Of a stretch of DNA of 64,000 nt, positions 46,301-55,800 are shown in pieces. The translations under genes were made by a program, and so were the position numbers. The notes beneath the pieces were generated by a model that searched no databases, was not told the DNA's origin, and saw only the letters and a list, made by a program, of their open reading frames with translations. How positions within the stretch are numbered: the first letter of the stretch is position 1; every line of letters begins with the position of its first letter. This DNA is from Pseudomonas entomophila. GTDB taxonomy: Bacteria; Pseudomonadota; Gammaproteobacteria; Pseudomonadales; Pseudomonadaceae. The DNA is taken from contig NZ_JAAMQJ010000015.1 in assembly GCF_013523125.1 (NCBI RefSeq), positions 1 through 64,000 on the forward strand, read 5' to 3'.

Positions 46301-47926
46301 GGCGATGGACGCGTGGACAGCAGCACCGGCGAGGACATCAACCTGCGTCTGGCCGGCAAGGGCGGTTCGCTGGAGCAGCGTACCGAACAAAGCACGGCGC
46401 ACCCCGCCACGTTCCAGGGCCACAAGGGCGTGCAGATTCAGCTGGGCAGCAACGGCCGCTACGAAGCCAGTGGCTTCGAGGGCGGCCAGGGCGGCGTGAC
46501 GGTACGTAGCGAAGGGACGCTCGAGGTGGTGCAGGCCAACGATACCCAGAGCGAACGGATCGATCAGCTCAGCGGCAATGCCTGGGCCAAGGGGGGTAAT
46601 CGTCCGACCCACATGGGCGCGGAAGCACGCGGCTACCTCGACCGGGTGCAGCAGCAGCGCGCCGACGCCCAAGCCCGGGTCGCCCAGGCCCAGGCGGACG
46701 GCGACGTGAGCTTCACCAGCGCTGGCGACCTGCGCCTGGAAGGCCTCCGTATCGGTACGCGCGAACGACCGGTGGCGAGCGTCGAGCTGAGCAGTGGCGG
46801 CGTGGCCACGATCGGCGCGGCGGTCGATACCCATGAGGCCAGCGGTTCGATGCTGGGCGGTGGCGGCGAAATGGCCTACAAGCAGGGTGCGACCACAGGC
46901 GGTGGCCTAGGTGGGCACCTGAGCACTGGCCGCGTCGACGAACGCGATGCCACCGCGGTCGTGGCCGAGGTCCACGCGCGCGGCAAGGCCGCCGTCACTG
47001 GCCAGGCCCGCGACGATCAGGCGGTCCATCTGCGTGGCGTACACATGACGGCCGGTGAGATCGCCCTTCAGGCGCCCAATGGCGGCCTTTGGGTAGAAGC
47101 CGGTGACAGCCGCGAGCACCGCGACAACCTCGAGGTCACCGGCGGCGCCGGCCTGGCCATGAGCAAGGCCGCGACACCGGACGCCGAGACCCGCGGGCTG
47201 CACGGTCGCGTCCAGGTCGAACTGGACAAGCGTGACAACCAGGTCCAGGTCGACAGCCAGCTGCGTGCCGATCGCCTCACCCTGCTCAGCCAGGGCGATA
47301 CCCGCCTGGAGGGCGTACAGGTACAGGCCGGGCAGATTGCAGGTGAGGTCGGCGGCGACTTGCACGTGGCCAGCCGCAAGGACAGCGTCGACACCCTGTC
47401 GATCAAGGCCGATGCACGCCTGAGCCACGAGAAGAACCCGCAGGGCTACAACAATGCGGTCGCCGCCGTGACAGGGCCTGCCAGCGACAAGGTCATGGAC
47501 AAGGTCGGCCCGGCCTTGAGCAAGGTCGAACCCGGCTTCTCGCCCACGCTCAAGGTCGAGGTGTCGCACCAGCAGCGTGACACGGTCGCTCGACAGACCT
47601 CGCTCAACGGTCAGAACGGCATCGACCTGAACGTGGGGGGTGACACCACCTTGATCGGCGCGCGCCTGCAATCGGTCAATGGCGCCGTCGACCTGCGTAC
47701 CGCTTCGCTGTCCAAAGAGGGCCTCAGCGGGCACGACTATCGTCGGGACGTTGGCCTGGATGCCTCGAACGCCCCCGTGGACCTGGGCACGGCCATCGTT
47801 CAGGCCAGCCAGGGCGTAGGGGCGGCCGCGGGCGAGAATGCCCTCGACCTTGGGCTGTTGCGTACCAGCGGGCACAGCACCCCAGTGCAGTGGACCTCCA
47901 CGGTCCAGGGCAAGGGCGATCGCTGA
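43388..47926 (+). CDS. TpsA, filamentous hemagglutinin-like secreted adhesin without toxin tail
   Basis: A 1512-residue exoprotein. An extended signal peptide is followed by the TPS secretion domain (about 35-280), with NPNGI at 141-145 in VLANPNGITVNGGQFINTT, the recognised motif. The rest is beta-helical hemagglutinin repeat sequence rich in D, G, T and R (phrases such as SAGDLTIETPHL, RLEGVQVQAGQIAGEVGGDL). It stops at QGKGDR without a pre-toxin VENN region, C-terminal nuclease or immunity gene, so it reads as an adhesin rather than a contact-dependent toxin. The frame is unbroken. A hairpin terminator follows. I recall a similar pair in P. putida KT2440 linked to surface or seed attachment. 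Confidence 0.9.
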   Translation: MKQHAHTSPRRPDTLRWAIFLAVLGSGPALAAAPLQATPGPGGTPLINDAHGVPVIDIVAPTANGLSHNQFLEYNVGTSGLVLNNALEAGSSQLAGALAANPQFQGQAASTILNEVVSRNASLIEGRQEIFGRPADYVLANPNGITVNGGQFINTTRAGFLVGTPILEDGRIRYLDTLGAEGSLTVLKEGAANREGALALIAPRIEALGGLQAQADLDVIAGRNRVDGVDGSLAPHASAPSTELDATLFGAMRAGRVRIVSTTEGAGVRMARTDIQAQDGISVRSAGGLQIEGRQKEQGQLLTERGDLVLEATRDLYLRDVKARAEHIDLSAGGTLTLDAKMRQDIERQREHWKNKAWFVTYETYDSNTTTTERTHRGTELLAQGNVRLKSGGDLALRSARVEAGGEVSADSAGNLTLGSTLDSQRLEQRIQHRKHLWRGDTETDRYQESGNPTTLVGQRVSLTAQDALSVTGSQVTSRGDMHIAARQVTVDGQKVRQSDTGHAYRGDLVSGTFFGGRGSEDAQGERTLGSTIQADGTLEVTADQVRIQGSRVRSRGDALLYSRQGALSVEAAVDTQRQQRQQKDSQVFGLLGTRTQNREERQDVLVSDVSSDTNLRLASAADLQVRGARLDARQRLELSAKGDLDITPERQRHEQQDDTQHRGFTASAGQTRGAQDGKPGSKQYAANVGYDVDDTTTLTRAITHTGSALKGAEIVLDSARDVRLDNATLTTDSGAVTLKGQKVTLAASHDERSTETTVTRTGGGLTVGAGIDRVNSAFEGHRRQQVDQVRDTTVARTTIASAGDLTIETPHLINQAADLSAGKQVRAVATTVDNQAVSDTHEHTQRQNDWQGTLGASLEYRDLTRPIERLVTGEEAARFQQAGPEDAMAPPSVGADVTAGHLGRDVREHSTQAQVARYTGGTVTVEADTLLDEGTAYKAGDGQLDLAAQHHLARAAQDTASRQVSELTVEGDGRVDSSTGEDINLRLAGKGGSLEQRTEQSTAHPATFQGHKGVQIQLGSNGRYEASGFEGGQGGVTVRSEGTLEVVQANDTQSERIDQLSGNAWAKGGNRPTHMGAEARGYLDRVQQQRADAQARVAQAQADGDVSFTSAGDLRLEGLRIGTRERPVASVELSSGGVATIGAAVDTHEASGSMLGGGGEMAYKQGATTGGGLGGHLSTGRVDERDATAVVAEVHARGKAAVTGQARDDQAVHLRGVHMTAGEIALQAPNGGLWVEAGDSREHRDNLEVTGGAGLAMSKAATPDAETRGLHGRVQVELDKRDNQVQVDSQLRADRLTLLSQGDTRLEGVQVQAGQIAGEVGGDLHVASRKDSVDTLSIKADARLSHEKNPQGYNNAVAAVTGPASDKVMDKVGPALSKVEPGFSPTLKVEVSHQQRDTVARQTSLNGQNGIDLNVGGDTTLIGARLQSVNGAVDLRTASLSKEGLSGHDYRRDVGLDASNAPVDLGTAIVQASQGVGAAAGENALDLGLLRTSGHSTPVQWTSTVQGKGDR

Positions 47927-47982
47927 CACGCACACCTGAACCCAGACCGGCCGGGCACTCGCGGCCTGCCTGGTCCGATACG

Positions 47983-48008
47983 CCTGCCCTGGTACACAGG
48001 GCAGGTTT
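47983..48008 (+). terminator. Terminator after tpsA
   Basis: CCTGCCCTG and CAGGGCAGG form a perfect nine-base stem with a five-base loop and are followed by TTTCG, 56 bases after the tpsA stop. The T-tract is short. Confidence 0.6.
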
Positions 48009-48122
48009 CGCTCAAGCGCAGCCTGGCCCCGTGCAGGCGCGTTCATCTTTCTGCAAAACAACCGTCACACTGACGCACTACAGTCGCCGTTCGTTTCCCT
48101 TACGACCCGCAAGGACTTCCCG

Positions 48123-50168
48123 ATGAGTCGAGCTTCTGGCGACAACCTGAACCGCAACCCGAGCGATCATGCGTCGATGGCCCACGTGATGGACGTCTAC
48201 CTCAGTCGTCGTACGGTGCTTCGAGGAGGCCTGGGGGCTGCCGTCACCCTGATGCTCGGCACCGGCCTGGCCAGTTGGCTGGACGACGCGCAGGCCACCT
48301 CGCTCACGCCGCCAGGTGAGCCCGCGTCCTTGCCGCTCGCCTTGGGGTTCCAGTCGATCCCCGGCTCGCGCACCGATGCCTGTACCGTCGCGGCCGGCTA
48401 CAGCGCCTACGTGCTTGCGCCCTGGGGCACGCCGCTCAACGACCGGGCCCGCCCTTGGCAAGCCGACGGCAGCAACAGCGCCGCCGATCAGGCCAATGCC
48501 ATGGGCATGCACCATGACGGCATGCATTTCTTCCCGCTCGACGGTCGCTCCGATGCCGGGCTGCTGGCGATCAACTTCGAATACATCGACGCCCAGGCCC
48601 TGCACCCGGCGGGCCCGACCCAGGATGCCCAAGGCAGGCGCCCGGCCGAGGAAGTGCGCAAGGAGATCAACGCTCATGGCGCCGGTGTGGTACGCCTGGA
48701 CAAGATCAACGGGCGCTGGCAGGTGGTCGAGAACGATCCGCTGAATCGACGCTTCACCACGGCCACGCCGATGGTCATCGCCGGCCCCCTGCGCGGTTCG
48801 GCGCACGTCCGGACACGCTTCTCGCCCGACGGCACCCAGGCCCGCGGCACCAACAACAATTGCGGCAATGGCTACACCCCCTGGGGAACGTACCTCACCT
48901 GCGAAGAGAACTGGCCAGGCATCTTCGTCAACAAGGCTCCCTTGCCGGATGACCAGCGGCGCCTGGGCATCGGCACCGCCAGCGGCCAGCACCGATGGGA
49001 AACCGCTGCGGGCGACCCCAGCGAAGTGGACGACGAGTTCGGCCGGTTCGACGTGACACCGCGCGGCGACAGCCCCACCGACGACTACCGCAACGAAGCC
49101 AGCACCTATGGCTACATCGTCGAGATCGACCCGTTCGATGCCCAGGCGCCCGCCACCAAGCGCACGGCGCTGGGCCGCTTCCGCCACGAAGGCTGCTGCC
49201 CGGGCCTGCCGATCGCCGGCAAGCCGCTGGTCTGGTACATGGGCGACGATTCCAACAACGAGTACCTGTACAAATTCGTGTCCGCGGCCGCCTGGGACCC
49301 TGCTGACGCCTCACCCGCCGATCGCCTGGCCACCGGCGCCAAATACCTGGACAACGGCACGCTCTACGTCGCGCGCTTCGATGCCGACGGCAGCGGCGTC
49401 TGGTTGCCACTGGCCACGGAGACGGTCATCCCGTCCGGCGCGACCCTGGGTACCCTGTACGGCGACCTGGCCGGGATCCTGCTGCACACCCGGGGCGCGG
49501 CCGACGCGCTGGGCGCCACGCCGATGGACCGGCCGGAATGGACGGCGGTCAACCCGCTCAATGGCGACGTCTACCTGACCTTGACCAACAACAGCGTGCG
49601 CACCCCTGCCAACGTCGACGCGGCCAACCCGCGCGGTCCCAACCGCCATGGCCACATCATCCGCTGGCACGATGGTGACGATCCGGCGCGCTTCACCTGG
49701 GACATCTTCGTGTTCGGGGCCAATGCCAGCGGCGGCCCGGACCTCAATCGCTCGGGCCTCACCGAACTCAACCAGTTCGCCAGCCCGGACGGGATGCGCT
49801 TCGATGGCCGCGGGATCCTCTGGTTCGAGACGGACAATGGCGAGACCTCGGTGACCGAGTACACCAACGATCAGTTGCTGGCGGTCATTCCCACGCAACT
49901 GGTGGATGCCAGTGGCAAGCAAGTGCCGGTCGATGCACGCAACCAGGTCGATCTGCGCCGGTTCTTCGTCGGCCCCAACGGCTGCGAAGTCACGGGCCTG
50001 GCGTTCACGCCGGACCACACCACACTGTTCCTCAACATCCAGCATCCGGACAATTGGCCTTTCACCGATGATGCGACCCAGGCCGTGCCGGCCTCCCGGC
50101 GTGTACGGCCTCGCTCGGCGACCGTGGTGATCCAGCGCCACGACGGTGGCCCGATCGGCGTGGCCTGA
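48123..50168 (+). CDS. phoX: PhoX-type alkaline phosphatase (DUF839)
   Basis: A 681-residue exported phosphatase that releases phosphate from organic esters; family members are Ca/Fe enzymes folded as six-bladed propellers. A twin-arginine signal is clear: LSRRTVLRGGLGAAVTLMLG with R29-R30. The mature part carries the family segments GNGYTPWGTYLTCEENWPG, GRFRHEGCCPG and YMGDDSNNEYLYKFV. AAGGACT precedes the start at 48123. Pho regulation is expected, but I see no good Pho box in the 196-base gap upstream. It stands alone between the TPS pair and the HET-C gene. Confidence 0.92.
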   Translation: MSRASGDNLNRNPSDHASMAHVMDVYLSRRTVLRGGLGAAVTLMLGTGLASWLDDAQATSLTPPGEPASLPLALGFQSIPGSRTDACTVAAGYSAYVLAPWGTPLNDRARPWQADGSNSAADQANAMGMHHDGMHFFPLDGRSDAGLLAINFEYIDAQALHPAGPTQDAQGRRPAEEVRKEINAHGAGVVRLDKINGRWQVVENDPLNRRFTTATPMVIAGPLRGSAHVRTRFSPDGTQARGTNNNCGNGYTPWGTYLTCEENWPGIFVNKAPLPDDQRRLGIGTASGQHRWETAAGDPSEVDDEFGRFDVTPRGDSPTDDYRNEASTYGYIVEIDPFDAQAPATKRTALGRFRHEGCCPGLPIAGKPLVWYMGDDSNNEYLYKFVSAAAWDPADASPADRLATGAKYLDNGTLYVARFDADGSGVWLPLATETVIPSGATLGTLYGDLAGILLHTRGAADALGATPMDRPEWTAVNPLNGDVYLTLTNNSVRTPANVDAANPRGPNRHGHIIRWHDGDDPARFTWDIFVFGANASGGPDLNRSGLTELNQFASPDGMRFDGRGILWFETDNGETSVTEYTNDQLLAVIPTQLVDASGKQVPVDARNQVDLRRFFVGPNGCEVTGLAFTPDHTTLFLNIQHPDNWPFTDDATQAVPASRRVRPRSATVVIQRHDGGPIGVA

Positions 50169-50184
50169 AGGCGATGCGCCGTCT

Positions 50185-50212
50185 GTCGGTGGTGACCTCT
50201 GTCGCCACCGAC
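50185..50212 (+). terminator. Hairpin after phoX
   Basis: GTCGGTGGTGAC and GTCGCCACCGAC form a 12-base stem with one wobble and a four-base loop, 16 bases after the phoX stop. No T-tract follows, so it could terminate weakly or stabilise the message. Confidence 0.5.
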
Positions 50213-50329
50213 TGCCGCATGGCCGCTCTCGAACGCGCCGTTACATGGCAGCAGCAGGTAATGCTCCCGGATTAAACCCTACCCGTTCAATCGGCATGCT
50301 GGACGCCCGATCATTGCAGAGAAGGCGCC

Positions 50330-52447
50330 ATGACCTCTTCATCCTCCACTCCCTCTTTCACCAGCCGCCTGCCGCTCGACCTGCTCAAGCAGATGGCCGA
50401 GCGCGTCGACGAACAATCTTTCGTGCTGTTGCTCAGGCCCTTGATAGGGCGCAATTGCCTGTTGAAGGACTTCCTGGCGTTCAGGCGTGCCCTTCTTCAG
50501 GACACGCTCGCCGCGCCGGTCTACACCCTCGTGCCCAGCCTGTCAGGCGCAACGGCCTATAACGCCGCCACCCAGAGCATCGATGTCAGCCAGGCGATCA
50601 TCGACGACGCGCTGCAGACGCCGGAAGCGAGCTTCAGCCTGATGACCAGCCTGCTCGAATCCTTTGCGTTCTATGTCGCCAGTGAAGTGTTGCCACGGGC
50701 GGACGCACTCGCGCAAGACGACGCGCCCTCTCCCATCGGCCCCATGTCCCCTGAGACACCGGTCGCCCTCACCAAGACGCTCTTGTTCTATGCCGAGCCG
50801 ATCCAGCCTGGCGCCGCCTTCGCGACTTACCAGCGCGAGGCCGATGCCCCTCCCGTCAGCATCGTACTGGGCACACTCGAGCCGTCTCGAACCTCACGTC
50901 GCCGCACCAAGCGTTTCGCGGCAGGCTATGGCGAGGCCCATGTACCTGGGTCGTTCGGCCATGGCTCCATAACACAGTCCTTGCGCGAGGTAGGCTTCAG
51001 CGACGAACAGTGCCAAGCCATCTACTTCGGCAACTGGCTGCGCGACCATTCGCAACTGGTGGACCCCAAACTCGTCCGTCCGGTCGATGAATCCACCGTC
51101 GACCCTGATGTGCTCAAGCAGGTCGGGACGGCCTACGTCCGATTTTCCCGCGAACGCCTCGCAACGATCGTCGACCTGCTGGCCCTGAGGGCGTTCGCCA
51201 GTCTGCAGAACACACCTGAAGGCCGTAAAGCCTACAAAGTGACCCCTGCCATGCTGGGGGTGTACTTGCACCACGAACACATCGACAACCCACTGGAACT
51301 CGATCCGAACGCGTCCGATCCTCGGCAGATCGACCCTGACTTCGTACCCCCGGCCTCTCCAGGCGACGTACGACTCGGCCTTCTGCCCAAGCGCTCGATC
51401 AAGCGCTACATTCGCCGGTCCATCGCCTATGTACAGGCCAAACTGAGGGCTGCCCAGCGAGAAGGTGCGACACTGACCGGTATGCGTTACCTGGGCGAGG
51501 CGTTGCATGTCCTGGAGGACTATTTCGCCCACTCGAACTTCGTCGAGCTGTGTCTCAAGCATGTGGGTCACGACGACGTACTGGTCTGGACGACAGCGGT
51601 CGAGAAGAAGCACCCGAAGGGACACGCCTTTCCCGTCGTGACGGGCATGTTCGGCCAGCTCGACATGATCGGCAGCCTGATCGACCCCTTGGCTAGCCAT
51701 TTCTTCCCCACCGACCTCGACGAGTCGCAAAGTCAGGAAGAACAAGAGGTCTTCGACCAGATCGTGCTGACGATCTTGGAGGAAGAGAACATGCCCTGGC
51801 TGATCCAGCTGTACGGGCTGTACGTCAAGGCTCGCCGAGAGCTGGCCAACAATTATTACTACAAAATCTATAACGCGACCGTCAGCACCTTGCAACACCA
51901 TTTCAAGCCGCTGAACTATGCCGGCAATTTCATCATGAAGCCCCTGATGAAATGGGCGGGTGATCATGTCGCCACCTTGCAGGTCCTTCAGCACGAAGAC
52001 CCCAACCAGGAGGCGAGCGCGCCTTTGACGCACTCGCAGCTGTCCAAGGACCACGACACCCATCCGTTCCATACGCTGGCCATACAGCTGGCCATGATCG
52101 CGGTGCAGCGGGTCGGCCAGGCGATGCGGGATCACTGGTCAGGCAAGGTCGAGGGGGCGGACGACCCCGTCGACATTGCCAAAGGTTTCATGGCGCACCC
52201 CTGGAGCGACCTCTGGTGGGAGGAGACGGTCGTTCAATGGGCGAAGGAAAACCCGGAGAAGGTCAAGCAAGGCACGTCCATCGAGACGTTACGGGTCTTG
52301 CACGCCCGTGAGCTGGATGCCTTGAGCGAGCGTATCGTGAACATGCTCCAGAAGAACAACGAATACATTCAGGAAGTCGAAGAGCTGACCGGGGTCAGCT
52401 GGATCCAGGTCACCTTGGCACCGGAGGCCATCTCCATACCCTTCTGA
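50330..52447 (+). CDS. Bacterial HET-C domain protein
   Basis: A 705-residue protein with the HET-C domain, named for the fungal heterokaryon-incompatibility gene het-c. Signatures are FGHGSITQSLREVGF (209-223), IYFGNWLRDHSQ (231-242) and ALHVLEDYFAHSNFVEL (391-407). The last contains H393-x3-D397-x3-H401-x-N403, resembling the metal sites of phospholipase C and S1/P1-type nucleases. There is no signal peptide or transmembrane segment, and GAAGG lies before ATG 50330. Base composition is slightly lower in GC than its neighbours in places (AACAATTATTACTACAAAAT). It is a single gene between phoX and the NIF3-like gene. The biochemical role is unknown; membrane or lipid attack is one possibility. 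Confidence 0.85.
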   Translation: MTSSSSTPSFTSRLPLDLLKQMAERVDEQSFVLLLRPLIGRNCLLKDFLAFRRALLQDTLAAPVYTLVPSLSGATAYNAATQSIDVSQAIIDDALQTPEASFSLMTSLLESFAFYVASEVLPRADALAQDDAPSPIGPMSPETPVALTKTLLFYAEPIQPGAAFATYQREADAPPVSIVLGTLEPSRTSRRRTKRFAAGYGEAHVPGSFGHGSITQSLREVGFSDEQCQAIYFGNWLRDHSQLVDPKLVRPVDESTVDPDVLKQVGTAYVRFSRERLATIVDLLALRAFASLQNTPEGRKAYKVTPAMLGVYLHHEHIDNPLELDPNASDPRQIDPDFVPPASPGDVRLGLLPKRSIKRYIRRSIAYVQAKLRAAQREGATLTGMRYLGEALHVLEDYFAHSNFVELCLKHVGHDDVLVWTTAVEKKHPKGHAFPVVTGMFGQLDMIGSLIDPLASHFFPTDLDESQSQEEQEVFDQIVLTILEEENMPWLIQLYGLYVKARRELANNYYYKIYNATVSTLQHHFKPLNYAGNFIMKPLMKWAGDHVATLQVLQHEDPNQEASAPLTHSQLSKDHDTHPFHTLAIQLAMIAVQRVGQAMRDHWSGKVEGADDPVDIAKGFMAHPWSDLWWEETVVQWAKENPEKVKQGTSIETLRVLHARELDALSERIVNMLQKNNEYIQEVEELTGVSWIQVTLAPEAISIPF

Positions 52448-52489
52448 TCCCGCTGGCACGTGCCGTGCCGGAGGTCAGAAGGACATGCG

Positions 52490-52801
52490 TCAGAGATCGG
52501 CCAGCGGCCAGGCTTCATACGCTGGCGTTTCATAGGGATGGCTCTGCTTGAGCGCGCCGACGACCTGAGCGATCAGCTCGTCGGCCACGACCAGCTCGAC
52601 TTTCCATTCCGCCAGACGCTCGACCTCGCCAACCCGCCCGGTGAACGGCCGACTGCCGTCCAGCGGGCGAAACTGCCCTTGGCCGAGCGTCTGCCAGGCA
52701 CACTGGTCGTAGTCGCCGATGCGTCCGCCACCGGCGGCGAACACAGCGGCCTTGACCACGTCCAGGTGGCTGGACGGGACGAAGAAGGCGAGCTTGTACA
52801 C
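52490..52801 (-). CDS. NIF3/YqfO-like small protein
   Basis: A 103-residue protein homologous to the insert domain of the NIF3/YqfO family (PII-like ferredoxin fold). It begins at GTG 52801 with YKLAFFVPSSHLDVVKAAVFAAGGGRIG-type sequence and contains CAWQTLGQGQFRPL and HPYETPAYEAW, the usual end motif. It starts two bases after the purL stop, so it is translated by coupling. Function is unknown; members are thought to bind metals or small ligands. Confidence 0.85.
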   Translation of the reverse strand: MYKLAFFVPSSHLDVVKAAVFAAGGGRIGDYDQCAWQTLGQGQFRPLDGSRPFTGRVGEVERLAEWKVELVVADELIAQVVGALKQSHPYETPAYEAWPLADL

Positions 52802-52803
52802 GC

Positions 52804-55800
52804 TCAGTCCACCCAAACCCGCGCATTGCGGAACATGCGCATCAGCGCACCGTCTTCCTGCCAGTCGTCCGGGCACCAGGAGTTCTGCACGGCACGGAAC
52901 ACACGTTCCGGGTGCGGCATCATGATGGTGACACGGCCGTCACGGTTGGTCAGGCCGGTGATCCCGCGCGGCGAACCGTTCGGATTGGCCGGGTAGGCTT
53001 CGGTCACGCGACCATGGTTGTCGACGTAGCGCAGCGCCACGCAACCCGATGCATCGGCGTCGATCAGCGCCTGTTCGCTGGCGAACTCGGCATGGCCCTC
53101 GCCGTGGGCGATGGCGATCGGCATGCGTGAACCGGCCATGCCCTCGAGGAAGATCGAGTTGGATTTCTGCACCTCGACCATGGCCACGCGCGCCTCGAAC
53201 TGCTCCGAGCGGTTACGCACGAAGTGCGGCCAATGCTCGGTGCCCGGGATCAGCTCGTGCAGGTTGGACATCATCTGGCAACCGTTGCACACGCCCAGAG
53301 CAAAGCTGTCGCTGCGCTCGAAGAAGCCTTGGAAGGCATCCCGGGCCCGACGGTTGAACAGCGCCGACTTGGCCCAGCCCTCACCGGCACCGAGCACGTC
53401 GCCGTAGGAGAAGCCGCCGCAGGCGACCAGGCCCTTGAAGTCGGCGAAGTCGACACGGCCAGCGAGGATATCGCTCATGTGCACGTCGATCGCAGCGAAG
53501 CCCGCTCGGTCGAAGGCCGCGGCCATCTCGACCTGACCGTTGACGCCTTGCTCGCGCAGGATCGCTACCTGAGGTCGAACGCCGGTCTTGATGTACGGGG
53601 CGGCGATGTCTTCGTTGACGTCGAAGCCCAGCTTGGCGTCCAGGCCGGGGTTGTTCTCTTCGAGCAGCGCCTCGTACTCCTGGTCGGCGCAGTCGGCGTT
53701 GTCACGCAGGCGCTGGATCTGGTAGCTGGTCTCGGCCCACTGGCGCTGCAACAGACGGCGCTGATCGTCGAACAGCACCTCACCGTTGAGGCTGATGGAC
53801 ACTTCGCCGTTGTTGATCGGTTTGCCGATCACCGCGACGCAGTCGCCCAGGCCCGCGACGCTGAACTGGGTCAACACGTCAGGGGTGGCGTCCTGGCGCA
53901 CCTGGATGACGGCGCCCAGCTCTTCGTTGAACAGAATGCCCGGCACTTCGCTGCGGCTGTCGGTCAACGGGTCGAGATGCAGGTCCAGGCCGCAATGGCC
54001 GGCGAAGGCCATTTCCAGCACGGTGGTCACCAGGCCGCCGTCGGAACGGTCGTGGTAGGCCAACAGGTGGCCGTCGGCGTTGAGGCCTTGGATCACGGCG
54101 AAGAAGGCCTTGAGGTCTTCGGCATCGTCGACGTCCGGCGCCTGAGCACCGAGCTTGCCGTAGGTCTGGGCGAGAATGGACGCGCCCATGCGGTCCTTGC
54201 CACGGCCCAGGTCGATCAGGATCAGGTCGGTCTCGCCCTTGTCCATGCGCAGGCGCGGGGTCAGGGTGCCACGGATGTCCACCACCGGGGCGAAGCCGCT
54301 GACGATCAGCGACATCGGCGCGGTGACGCTCTTCTCGGCGCCCTCCTCGCTCCAGCGGGTCTTCATCGACATGGAGTCCTTGCCCACCGGAATGGTCAGG
54401 CCCAGCTCAGGACACAGCTCCATACCGACGGCCTTGACCGTGTCGTACAGGCGCGCGTCTTCGCCGGGGTGGCCAGCGGCCGACATCCAGTTGGCCGACA
54501 GCTTGATGTCGGACAGCTTCCCGATGCGCGCGCCGGCCAGGTTGGTCAGCACCTCGCCGATCGCCATGCGCCCGGAGGCCGGTGCATCCAGCAGGGCCAG
54601 CGGTGTGCGCTCGCCCATGGCCATGGCTTCGCCGGTGTAGACGTCGAAGCTGGTGGCGGTGACGGCGCAGTCGGCGACCGGGACCTGCCACGGGCCGACC
54701 ATCTGGTCGCGGGCGACCAGACCGGTGATGGAACGGTCGCCGATGGTGATCAGGAAGCTTTTGCTGGCCACGGCCGGGTGACGCAATACGCGCTCCACGG
54801 CTTCGTCCAGGTCCAGCGCGCTCGGGTCGAAGTCATCGCCCAGCTCGGCTTCGCGGGCGACCGAGCGGTGCATGCGCGGCGGCTTGCCCAGCAGCACGTC
54901 CAGCGGCATGTCCACCGGGGTGTTGTCGAAGTGGCTGTCGGTGACGGTCAGGTGCGGCTCTTCGGTGGCTTCGCCGACCACTGCGAACGGGCAGCGCTCG
55001 CGCTCGCAGATGGCCTTGAAGCGTTCGAAGTCGTCAGCGCCAACGGCCAGCACGTAGCGCTCCTGGGATTCGTTGCTCCAGATCTCGTGCGGGGCCATGC
55101 CCGGCTCGTCGTTGGGCACGTTGCGCAGCTCGAAACGACCACCGCGGCCACCATCGTTGACCAGCTCGGGGAAGGCGTTGGAGATGCCACCGGCGCCCAC
55201 GTCGTGGATGAAGGCGATGGGGTTCTGCTCGCCCAGCTGCCAGCAGCGGTCGATGACCTCCTGGCAACGGCGCTCCATCTCCGGGTTCTCGCGCTGGACC
55301 GAGGCGAAGTCCAGGTCCGCGGAGCTGGCGCCGGTGTCGACCGACGAGGCCGCGCCGCCGCCCAGGCCGATCAGCATGGCCGGGCCGCCGAGCACGATCA
55401 GCTTGGCGCCGACGGTGATCTCGCCCTTCTGCACATGGTCTTCGCGGATGTTGCCCAGGCCGCCCGCGAGCATGATCGGCTTGTGATAGCCGCGCACTTC
55501 TTCGCCATGGGGGGTCTGGATCGACTGCTCGAAGGTGCGGAAATAGCCGGTCAGCGCCGGACGCCCGAACTCGTTGTTGAACGCCGCGCCGCCGAGCGGG
55601 CCGTCGATCATGATGTCGAGGGCGTCGACGATGCGCTCGGGCTTGCCGTAGGCCTGCTCCCAGGGTTGCTCGAAGCCGGGGATGCGCAGGTTCGACACGG
55701 TGAAACCGGTCAGGCCTGCCTTGGGCTTGGCGCCGCGACCGGTGGCGCCTTCGTCACGGATCTCGCCACCGGAGCCGGTGGAGGCGCCGGAGAACGGCGA

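Noticed and set aside
43388..47926. Contact-dependent inhibition (CdiA) system
   Set aside because: No pre-toxin motif, toxin domain or small immunity gene is seen after the TPS pair.
47930..48122. Pho box upstream of phoX
   Set aside because: The best candidate, CCGTCACACTGACGCAC, matches only the first half of the consensus; the second half and spacing are poor.
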